NCBI RefSeq assembly: GCF_030532715.1
Contig: NZ_JAUNKO010000001.1
Location: 372,001-436,000, forward strand
Reading direction: 5' to 3'
DNA from: Corynebacterium sp.
Lineage (GTDB): Bacteria > Actinomycetota > Actinomycetes > Mycobacteriales > Mycobacteriaceae
Length of the DNA stretch: 64,000 nucleotides
The notes beneath the pieces are model-generated. The model had not been told where the DNA came from. It worked only from the letters and a program-made list of their open reading frames with translations, and ran no database searches. This document shows, piece after piece, positions 17,932 through 24,589 of this stretch. Every line of letters starts with the position of its first letter. Position 1 is the first letter of the stretch. The position numbers and the translations under genes were made by a program.

Positions 17932-18358
17932 GCTCGGCGAAGAGGAAATCACTAACCCCGACGAGCTTATCTTCCGTCAAATAACGCCACATATTTTGTG
18001 CGATAAAGATGGGACACCAGCCTCACACGCGTTCGGCCCTTCCACGGCAGATCAAGGAAAACCCTCCTACTCCCGGGAATCGAAAGTCACACCGCAAGAA
18101 GCGTTCGAGTGGCATAATTCACAGGCTCGAAGCAAATCCGTTGGCGTCTGGGGTTGCGCCATCACAGAAGTCCACACGGCAAACCTTCGCGCAGTAGACG
18201 ATAGCGGCGTAGCATCAAACACCCCAAAGGCACCTGGCCATTGTTTCGTGGACTTTCGCGGACTGACCAAGCAAGAAATTCGCAATCGCAGAGCATTACT
18301 GTTTCGAGCTGCGTTAAAACGAGGAATCCTATACCCTGCACCGAATCCGAGACCATAA
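17903..18358 (+). CDS. Unknown protein, second gene of the two-gene module
   Basis: 151-residue protein starting with GTG inside the 3' end of the preceding gene. Visible blocks are DELIFRQITPHILC, HAFGPSTAD, SVGVWGCAITEV, LRAVDDSG and GHCFVDFRGLTK, ending with a basic helix (RNRRALLFRAALKRGILYP). These blocks resemble a recurring family of small bacterial proteins encoded directly after proteins like the one at 16780; I recall them only as hypothetical. No catalytic motif is evident. The pair looks like a discrete functional unit (toxin-antitoxin, defence or regulatory), but that is inference from coupling and context. Confidence 0.78.
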   Translation: MPQQATYLDELGEEEITNPDELIFRQITPHILCDKDGTPASHAFGPSTADQGKPSYSRESKVTPQEAFEWHNSQARSKSVGVWGCAITEVHTANLRAVDDSGVASNTPKAPGHCFVDFRGLTKQEIRNRRALLFRAALKRGILYPAPNPRP

Positions 18359-18596
18359 AGCAAACTAACTGCGTATTCGAGCGTTGTCCGGACAGCTTTT
18401 CCGTATCACCCCGTACGGCGACCATTTCCTCCTCCCCATGAGGCCATCAAGGTCAAGAACATCAAGTTTTTGCGCCTGATGTCATCGTCGAGGTTTCTGC
18501 CAGCTCATCCCCGAATCATACCCCAGCAAGCACACCTAAATAGGGGCTACAAGACCAAGCGTCCTGCACATCTCTGCTGGCCTGCCTACCCACCAC

Positions 18597-18625
18597 TTTA
18601 AAGCTCACATTCCACAGCCTATAAT
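18597..18625 (+). promoter_or_regulatory. Promoter of the 68-codon gene
   Basis: A -35 element TTTAAA (18597-18602; 4 of 6 to TTGACA) and a perfect -10 TATAAT (18620-18625) are separated by 17 bases, about 50 bases before the small gene at 18678. The rest of the gap 18359-18677 holds nothing I can assign except a short TGTCCGGACA palindrome near 18385. Confidence 0.65.
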
Positions 18626-18677
18626 CGGCTGGCCTGGAATTTATCCATGCTTCGCCCTAACAAGGAAAGGAGTAGCC

Positions 18678-18884
18678 ATGGATCTTACAATTCACAGCGT
18701 GACAGACGAGATGCTCCTCGAAAAGCGCGACTCCATCAAGAGCAAATTGGAAAGTGAAATAGAAGCTGAACTCGGCATCACTGGTCAAGATCTGCGTGAC
18801 CTTGCCACGCTTGGAGTGCTTTCCCCAAGCGAGATGAAGGAGTATGAAGAGATGCTTCGCCTTGAATTCCTTTTGGGATTTTGA
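18678..18884 (+). CDS. Small acidic helical protein (68 aa), unknown
   Basis: 68-residue protein, MDLTIHSVTDEM to EFLLGF, predicted to be mostly helical and acidic (LEKRDSIKSKLESEIEAEL, then LSPSEMKEYEEMLRLEF). It is credible despite its size. It has a strong ribosome binding site (GGAAAGGAG about 6 bases before the ATG), a consensus -10/-35 promoter upstream and an intrinsic terminator 16 bases after the stop. No family is recognised. It lies in the accessory patch between the two-gene module and the RCC1 gene. A small antitoxin-like or regulatory protein is possible but unsupported. Confidence 0.65.
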   Translation: MDLTIHSVTDEMLLEKRDSIKSKLESEIEAELGITGQDLRDLATLGVLSPSEMKEYEEMLRLEFLLGF

Positions 18885-18900
18885 GTGTCCGATCAACTCG

Positions 18901-18937
18901 AAAGTGGGAACTCATCGACTCTGCCATTCCCACTTTT
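18901..18937 (+). terminator. Intrinsic terminator after the 68-codon gene
   Basis: Arms AAAGTGGGAA (18901-18910) and TTCCCACTTT (18927-18936) form a perfect 10-bp stem with a 16-base loop and a T-rich 3' side (CACTTTTAAC). It follows the stop codon of the small gene closely. Confidence 0.75.
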
Positions 18938-18980
18938 AACAAAAAGCCTCAAATTGAAGCAAACAGGGACAAAAAGCGCT

Positions 18981-19370
18981 TCACCGCGCAAATAGATATC
19001 CCATTATCTTATGCGCTGCCAAAAAACAATTGCAGGGCAGCATAGAGCCATCGCCAAGCGGAATGCATTTTAGTTTTGATCGAACGGACCATACCTTACC
19101 GTTGCTAAATACTCGTATCAAATGAGGGTTGCCTCTCATCCCGTAGTTCGATTTGAATACGACAAAGCAAAAACAAAAGGGCAGGTAGTCGAACCAGAGC
19201 TCTAGATGATCTCCGTATTCCAGTTGGAAGGCATCGTTACCGTCCTTCTTTAGAAGAGTTTCTATATTTCGTCGTCGGCGAATGCGGATTTCACAGCAAT
19301 CAAGGCGCTCCCAAATTTGGGTTACGAAATCACCAGGACTGGGGAGACTAAAACGTCGCTCGGCCCGCAT
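18981..19370 (-). CDS. Doubtful ORF, 129 aa
   Basis: An open frame of 129 codons beginning MRAERRFSLPSPGDF and ending KIMGYLFAR. It is Cys- and aromatic-rich in the middle (FDYLPFCFCFVVFKS). In its favour, the region is relatively AT-rich, so a frame this long is less likely by chance, and it starts 18 bases after the RCC1 gene on the same strand. Against it, there is no convincing ribosome binding site and no recognised family. It may be a degenerate remnant. Confidence 0.3.
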   Translation of the reverse strand: MRAERRFSLPSPGDFVTQIWERLDCCEIRIRRRRNIETLLKKDGNDAFQLEYGDHLELWFDYLPFCFCFVVFKSNYGMRGNPHLIRVFSNGKVWSVRSKLKCIPLGDGSMLPCNCFLAAHKIMGYLFAR

Positions 19371-19388
19371 AAGGGTTGGTAGCGAACG

Positions 19389-20042
19389 CTACCTCCCCGT
19401 TCGAGCAATGCTCCCGTCGGCTCTGAGTCCAAGCGTCTGCGTCGCACCCGCAGCTATAGCAACGATGTCCTCCCAATCATCAACATCGCATTGCCCGAGA
19501 CTGTTGTCCCCGACCGCAGTGACCCGACCATCGTGCAACAGGCCAACGGTATGGCGGCTACCCGCATCGATAGCCGCAATTTCACGCCATTCCCCTACCT
19601 CACAAGCACCGGAAGCTGAGCATCCCACAGCCACGACGCGGCCGTCGGAAAGCAAGCCAACAGTGTGCAGGTAACCAGCAGAAACGGCAGTAATATCCCG
19701 CCAATGTTGCACCGCGCATTGCTGTTTGGCATTGTTGCCGGCGGCCATCACGGTCCCGTCGCGGCGAACTCCAACTGAATGCCAATCCCCGCACGACACG
19801 CCAACCACATCATGCCAGTCGCGCACCGCACATGCACCATCTTTGGTGCGCCCAGCTGCCAGTACGGTTCCATCACGGCATAGTGCTAGGGTGCGTCGCC
19901 AACCTGCCGCAACGGCAACAATGTCCCGCCATCCGCCCACGTCGCATTCACCGGCGGTACTCCGCCCTGCTGCCAGCACCGTGCCATCGGTTTGCACCAC
20001 CGCGAAGTGTCTAGGTCCTGCTGCGAGCTTCACATGCGCCAC
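19389..20042 (-). CDS. RCC1-repeat (beta-propeller) protein
   Basis: 217-residue protein made almost entirely of RCC1-type repeats. Five consecutive repeats of about 38 residues follow the pattern xxDGTVLAAGxxxxGxCxVxxWxDIVAVxAGxxHTVGL, and a sixth is cut off after RADGSIARTGR. RCC1 propellers normally close with seven blades of about 50 residues, so this is a short or incomplete form; some bacterial RCC1-like repeats are of this compact type. There is no signal peptide. The GTG start at 20042 lies 32 bases inside the 3' end of cobD, with GGTGGGGGT before it, so it is probably translated with cobD. A protein-interaction role is inferred from the fold only. Confidence 0.8.
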   Translation of the reverse strand: MAHVKLAAGPRHFAVVQTDGTVLAAGRSTAGECDVGGWRDIVAVAAGWRRTLALCRDGTVLAAGRTKDGACAVRDWHDVVGVSCGDWHSVGVRRDGTVMAAGNNAKQQCAVQHWRDITAVSAGYLHTVGLLSDGRVVAVGCSASGACEVGEWREIAAIDAGSRHTVGLLHDGRVTAVGDNSLGQCDVDDWEDIVAIAAGATQTLGLRADGSIARTGR

Positions 20043-20943
20043 CGATCACCCCCACCACCGCCACGATCCCACCTGTTATACCTTGCACCATGCGCGATAG
20101 CCTGGTGGCTTGTCGTACGGTGGCGGTGCTTGGCGCGGGTCCTTCGCCGAGCCTGGGTCGTTGTTCCACGCCGTGTTCGTAGATCGTGTCGCCACCGAGT
20201 TGGACTCCGAGGGCGGCGGCGGCCGTGGCTTCGACGGGGCCGGCGTTGGGGCTGGGGTGTTTGGGGGCGTCTTCGCGCCAGGCGCGCAGGGCTTCTGCTC
20301 CGCGCCCGGCGCTGGCGGCGAATCCCACGTGGGTGAGGGCTGTGAGGCGGGCAGGTATCCAGGCCATGGCGTCATCGAGTTTGGCGGCGGCCCAACCGAA
20401 GTTTTCGTAGCGTTTGTTGTGGTAGCCGACCATCGCATCCAAGGTGTTCACACATCTGTGTGCCACAACTCCGGGCGCCCCGAACAACGACCATACGATC
20501 GGGGCGACCACCGCATCGGAGGTGTTTTCGGCCACGGATTCGACGGCGGCGCGGACCATTCCGGAGGCATCCAACGCTTGTGGATCCCGCGAGCATAGCC
20601 ACGGCACCCACGTGCGGGCGCCTTCGATATCGCCGGCGTCGATGCTGAGGGCGAGTGCGATGGCGGTGCGCTGCAGCGTCGCCCCGCCGAGGGAGGCCCA
20701 GATGGCGGCGCCGAGTGCGGGGCCAGGCCAACGACGGGCCACCCAGTGTGCCGCTAGGGTTGGTGGGATTACGGCGGCAGCCACGTACACTACCCCGGCG
20801 CTTTTGTTGTCACGGTAGAGGTGTTTTTCCAGCCAGGCGGCGTAATTTCCGAACATAGCTACGGGGTGGTGGCGTTGGGGGTCCGGAATGAGTCGGTCGG
20901 CAAGCATGCCGAGGGCGAGGGAACTAGCGTGCGTAAACTTCAT
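20011..20943 (-). CDS. cobD: Adenosylcobinamide-phosphate synthase CobD/CbiB
   Basis: 310-residue integral membrane protein that attaches (R)-1-aminopropan-2-ol phosphate (or ethanolamine phosphate) to adenosylcobyric acid. Family blocks are PDPQRHHPVAMFG near the N-terminus, GDIEGARTWVPWLCSRD, AAVESVAENTSDAVVAPI at about 130-147, and NTLDAMVGY. Several hydrophobic helices are spread through it. The ATG start overlaps the stop of the upstream BAAT-like gene (ATGA). The nearby CobC-like aminotransferase could supply the amino-alcohol arm, but corrin-ring genes are not in the window, so salvage rather than full synthesis is more likely. Confidence 0.93.
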   Translation of the reverse strand: MKFTHASSLALGMLADRLIPDPQRHHPVAMFGNYAAWLEKHLYRDNKSAGVVYVAAAVIPPTLAAHWVARRWPGPALGAAIWASLGGATLQRTAIALALSIDAGDIEGARTWVPWLCSRDPQALDASGMVRAAVESVAENTSDAVVAPIVWSLFGAPGVVAHRCVNTLDAMVGYHNKRYENFGWAAAKLDDAMAWIPARLTALTHVGFAASAGRGAEALRAWREDAPKHPSPNAGPVEATAAAALGVQLGGDTIYEHGVEQRPRLGEGPAPSTATVRQATRLSRMVQGITGGIVAVVGVIGGACEARSRT

Positions 20944-22097
20944 AACGTGGTTACCGGCATATCGTAGAAGGAGGCGAGGAAACTAATCACTTGCTGGCGG
21001 GAAACCTCAGCCGCCCGCCCGTTGGCGTCGATACTGCCACCAACGCGTATGCGGTGTCCATGGTCGCGCACGTTCAGCGACGTCGGCAACCCCGGAAACG
21101 CAAACGGGTAGCCACACGCGTGCCCCGCCCCCTCATAGCTCACGTGGAAGGTTTCCACGCCCCTGCTTTCCGACGCCGCGGCCAACTCCCCCGCCATCCC
21201 CTGCGCATCCCACACGGCATCCTCCGTGCCAGAGGTTAGCAACAACGGCCCGGCGAGGCGCGAAACCTCAATCCGCGGGGCGGCATCCCGCTGGTCCGCA
21301 TAAAACCCCCACAGATCCGCCGGCTTTCCCGTCAGCTGTGAGCGGCGAAACTCCGCACGCGTAGGATCCGGAAACCGCCGACTACACGGCGAATGCGCTA
21401 CCACCGGCCCAACAAACTCTGGGTACGCCTCCGCAACCTCAAACGCACCGACACACGCCCGGCCGTGGGCCACCAGTGCGAGCGGCACCCGCGAATCCAC
21501 GAACTCATGCGCATGAAATTGCCGCAGCTCATCCACTGTTGGCCAGGTACGCGCAAATAGCACCGCAAACCCATGATGCGCCAGCGCCGCAGCGCTCGCC
21601 GAATCGGTCGCCGCCGGCGCATGCGATAACAACACCACGCCCGGATGCTGGGATGCCCCACTCGTAGGGGTGGTCGGGTGAAACGCCGGGCCGCAGGGGG
21701 CGTCAAACTCCACCACGTTGCGAGCAATGGTTCGCATGAGCAGCGAGCCCAATCCCTCCCCGCGAATGCGCACCCGGAAGTTCAGGTGCACCGGCGCCAG
21801 GCCGTTGAGCTCAAAGTAGTTCGCGTCATCCTCGCCCAGGCCGGAGGAGTCTGGGCGCATAGACCAGAGAATCCCCAAGGAATGCGCTGGCTCCCACTGC
21901 GCACTTTCGGGCAGCGTATTGGCTAGATCCACCACCCCGTCCGCGTCGGCATGGAACACCTGCTCCGTGGACCAGGGCTGTTGGTAGGCATCCACCGTGG
22001 AAACCGCAATCCGCACCGGTGCGTGCGGCGGTACGTCGGTAACCCGCACGTATAGCGGCGTGTTGATACCACTGACAGCCTTCACATCAAGCTCCAT
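20940..22097 (-). CDS. BAAT / acyl-CoA thioester hydrolase family protein
   Basis: About 385 residues. The N-terminal Ig-like BAAT domain (about 1-130; INTPLYVRVTDVPPHAPV) precedes an alpha/beta hydrolase domain. Its nucleophile elbow appears as AHGRACVGA, with Cys where BAAT enzymes also use Cys and thioesterases use Cys or Ser. The acid is in TSGTEDAVW and the histidine in GAGHACGYP. Members hydrolyse acyl-CoA or transfer the acyl group to an amino acid; the substrate here is unknown. I chose ATG at 22097, 14 bases after the preceding gene; a frame open to 22199 overlaps that gene. Coupled to cobD by a 4-base overlap. Confidence 0.82.
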   Translation of the reverse strand: MELDVKAVSGINTPLYVRVTDVPPHAPVRIAVSTVDAYQQPWSTEQVFHADADGVVDLANTLPESAQWEPAHSLGILWSMRPDSSGLGEDDANYFELNGLAPVHLNFRVRIRGEGLGSLLMRTIARNVVEFDAPCGPAFHPTTPTSGASQHPGVVLLSHAPAATDSASAAALAHHGFAVLFARTWPTVDELRQFHAHEFVDSRVPLALVAHGRACVGAFEVAEAYPEFVGPVVAHSPCSRRFPDPTRAEFRRSQLTGKPADLWGFYADQRDAAPRIEVSRLAGPLLLTSGTEDAVWDAQGMAGELAAASESRGVETFHVSYEGAGHACGYPFAFPGLPTSLNVRDHGHRIRVGGSIDANGRAAEVSRQQVISFLASFYDMPVTTL

Positions 22098-22111
22098 GAG
22101 CTCGATGGTAA

Positions 22112-23536
22112 CTACTTCCGGGCATTCTTGAACATGACGGAAAGCACCCCAATCAGCACGACCAACGCTGTCCCACCAATCGCGGCCAGTAACAACCAAA
22201 ACCGGCTCCGCTCCGAGCGGTTCCCAGCGGGTGCGGAATCGTCCGTTGCCGTGTGGTCACCGGTGCCTGCCGCCGCGCGAAAATCAGGGCCTTGGGCGGC
22301 CCTGCCGATCGGCTCGAGTGTGATGCGATATGTCACGGGAGGCAACGGAGTTTCGGTGGTGGCGCTCGTGTCAGCCGCGGGGGCGTCAGCTGCGTTGGTG
22401 CTGGTCGCGGCGTCGATAAAGTTGGTGAAACTCACCGCCACGTAATGCGTACCGCCAAGCCACGCGAGGCGCTGTCGAGTCTCAGTGCTTTGCAAATTGC
22501 CGTAACTAATGGCGTACTCGGAGGCAAACGTCCGGGGCTCCTTCGCCTGCGCAACCTTGGCCTCGGTTTGCCCCACAATGCTGTGGCTTTGCCCCAGCTG
22601 GTTCACAACCCACACGTTAAGCCCGCGCAGAAACGGGTCCACCGGCTCTTGATTCCCATCGCCATCACCGTCGCCGTCACTGTCGCCGTCAGCGATGATT
22701 TCAATGCTGCCTTTGAGGGATTGCCCGGGCAGGACGGGCACCGCAAAAAATTGAGTCTCGCCTTCGACGATCTGGGCCTCGGTGACCCCAATCAGCTCGG
22801 GCGCGTCCTGGGGGAATGCGCCGGGGGCAAGCTGCCGCTCTTGGCGATCTCGGGGTGGTTCTCCCACTGCGTCCTCACCCCGCTTGTCGCTAGGTTGTTC
22901 GTTGAAAGAATCGCCGAGATGCACAGGTTCTGGCACAAGCGCGGCGAACGTATCCACATTAATGGCCTTATCAAACTTTTCCCGCTGCAACCCGAGGTCA
23001 AGGAACAGGTCAGTGTCGTAACAGGACGCCTCGCCGCCCCGGTAGTCCGAACTAATCAGCGCTAACGTGGTGGGCTGCTCGATGGACACAGAATTCGTAG
23101 TGTCGATGAAATTGGTAGTGCGACACGTCGTTCCGCTGTCCGCCTTCCACAATTTCGGAGCAAACGAAAAGCCCTCAAACTGCGGGGTCCCAGCGTGGAG
23201 CTCTGGCACGGCGATACCGCCAACATGCAGACGATGACCACGGGGAATACGCACCCGTAAAAGATTTTTGCCCGACACGGTTTCCTCTTCCACGGAAAGC
23301 GTTTCCACCCGAACACGCGCAGGTTGCGCAAGGGTACCAACCGGCAGCTCAGGTGCGGTGGCTTCGTTATACCCGGGCCTGACCGTCTCAATGGGCATTT
23401 CGTAGGCGTCGGGCTGATGTAAGCGGGCCGGCGAGGGAGGTTGGGGTGCAGGCGCTTGCTGTGCGGATGCCATAGGGGCCGCCACCGCCACCAAACCAAA
23501 CACCGCCACACTGGCGAACATCCGTTTGATTGCCAT
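22112..23536 (-). CDS. Exported single-pass membrane protein
   Basis: 474-residue predicted cell-envelope protein. A Sec signal peptide ends near ASAQQ (about residue 26), followed by a Pro/Ala-rich spacer. Two Cys-containing segments (TTCRTTNF and EASCYDTD) could form a disulphide in the extracellular part. A run DGDSDGDGDGDG at about 285-297 resembles a calcium-binding loop. A C-terminal transmembrane helix (LLLAAIGGTALVVLIGVLSVMF) and a short basic tail FKNARK complete a type I topology. No family is recognised with confidence. The ATG at 23536 has AAGGA 6 bases upstream and is preferred to the adjacent GTG. It precedes the BAAT-cobD operon by 14 bases. Confidence 0.78.
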   Translation of the reverse strand: MAIKRMFASVAVFGLVAVAAPMASAQQAPAPQPPSPARLHQPDAYEMPIETVRPGYNEATAPELPVGTLAQPARVRVETLSVEEETVSGKNLLRVRIPRGHRLHVGGIAVPELHAGTPQFEGFSFAPKLWKADSGTTCRTTNFIDTTNSVSIEQPTTLALISSDYRGGEASCYDTDLFLDLGLQREKFDKAINVDTFAALVPEPVHLGDSFNEQPSDKRGEDAVGEPPRDRQERQLAPGAFPQDAPELIGVTEAQIVEGETQFFAVPVLPGQSLKGSIEIIADGDSDGDGDGDGNQEPVDPFLRGLNVWVVNQLGQSHSIVGQTEAKVAQAKEPRTFASEYAISYGNLQSTETRQRLAWLGGTHYVAVSFTNFIDAATSTNAADAPAADTSATTETPLPPVTYRITLEPIGRAAQGPDFRAAAGTGDHTATDDSAPAGNRSERSRFWLLLAAIGGTALVVLIGVLSVMFKNARK

Positions 23537-23656
23537 CACGGATCCTTACGGTGAGGAAAACAACCTACCTCAGTGTAATAGATTTTCTGCAACTTGTTGA
23601 TAGTGCAAACGATGTCCGCGGTTGCACCCAACACGCACAGGGCAACGCCAAGCGGA

Positions 23657-23692
23657 AAGGGCCAAGGTTGAAATAATCAACACTTGGCCCTT
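23657..23692 (-). terminator. Terminator hairpin after tRNA-Val
   Basis: A long perfect inverted repeat: AAGGGCCAAG with CTTGGCCCTT, extended inward by GTTGA/TCAAC around AATAA. Downstream of tRNA-Val on the minus strand it is followed by only a short T run, so termination may be partial. Confidence 0.6.
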
Positions 23693-23706
23693 CGCGCTAA
23701 ACCGTG

Positions 23707-23779
23707 TGCGCCCTGACGGGTTCGAACCGCCGACCTGCTGGGTGTAAACCAGCTGCTCTTCCAGCTGAGCTAAAGGCGC
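23707..23779 (-). tRNA. tRNA-Val (UAC)
   Basis: 73-base cloverleaf on the minus strand. Acceptor stem GCGCCTT pairs with AGGGCGC, the D arm contains AGCTCAGCTGGAAGAGC, and the anticodon arm GCTGG-TTTACAC-CCAGC gives anticodon TAC (valine). The T arm contains GGTTCGAACC. CCA is not encoded. Confidence 0.95.
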
Positions 23780-23837
23780 TTGCAACAGCCGTTGACTTTA
23801 CCCAACGACTGAATTTTTGTGCAAATCAGCAGCTTAC

Positions 23838-24266
23838 TTAGCGTTTAGAGCCGCGCTGCACCAAGCAAGACCCTTGCCAAGCACCGAGGCGCTCGGCCTT
23901 GGTTTGTACCAGGCCAGCAAGCTGGGCGGATTCAGCAATGAGACCAGGCTCCAGTGTGCCGGGGCTCCCTGCGCCAGGGGACAAAACCCAGATGCGGCCG
24001 GCATCGGCGAGGGGGCGGGCGGCGTCGACAAGCCCGTCGACGAGGTCGCCGTCTTCTTCGCGCCACCACAGCAGCACAACGTCGCACACTTCGTCGGTAT
24101 CTTCGTCGAGCAATTCGGCATCGATTGCGTCTTCGATTGCTTCGCTAATTGCCGCGTCACAATCATCGTCCCAGCCGAGTTCCTGCACGGTCTGGCCAAG
24201 TTTGATGCCTAAAAGCATTGCGTAATCCTGGGCGCTTTGTTTCGCTACGCCCGGAGCATCGACCAC
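23838..24266 (-). CDS. DUF3052 family protein
   Basis: 142-residue acidic cytosolic protein of the actinobacterial DUF3052 family (Rv2239c-like). Hallmarks are AMLLGIKLGQTVQELGWDDD, VVLLWWREEDGDL, RIWVLSPGAGSPG and the AESAQLAGLVQT block. Its function is unknown. Its position beside aceE, transcribed divergently, is conserved in mycobacteria and corynebacteria. I choose GTG at 24266 (VVDAPGVAKQS), which has a perfect AGGAGG 8 bases upstream; the longer frame would begin with TTG at 24284, inside the ribosome binding site region. Confidence 0.88.
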   Translation of the reverse strand: MVDAPGVAKQSAQDYAMLLGIKLGQTVQELGWDDDCDAAISEAIEDAIDAELLDEDTDEVCDVVLLWWREEDGDLVDGLVDAARPLADAGRIWVLSPGAGSPGTLEPGLIAESAQLAGLVQTKAERLGAWQGSCLVQRGSKR

Positions 24267-24589
24267 TGTCTGTTCCTCCTGCAAATCGTCAGGCGAACAA
24301 CCGGCGAAGGAAGCAAGCCTGACTTAGTTATTAATAATGACGTACCTGTGCTCGACATTACGCTGCTTCGCAGGCGAATCGGCGAGTTTTGGCAGAATTC
24401 TTACTTCCTGATCATGAGTTTGCCATAGTTTCCCCGCATCATGCACATCAAACGCGCATATGTGAAACGTATTCTCGCCGGCACCCCGCCCGCAAAATAA
24501 CCCTAGCCCGCCCCGACGGCGACACCCTTCTTAGCAAACCCGTATTGTTTATAGGGAAAACACCCTAAATTCCGATTGGAGGATTTGGT
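24267..24589. other. Divergent DUF3052-aceE intergenic region
   Basis: About 320 bases with no gene. It must hold promoters for both flanking genes. It includes an AT-rich perfect palindrome TTATTAATAA (24328-24337) and a TGTGA half-site near 24460. Neither can be assigned to a regulator by eye. Confidence 0.4.
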
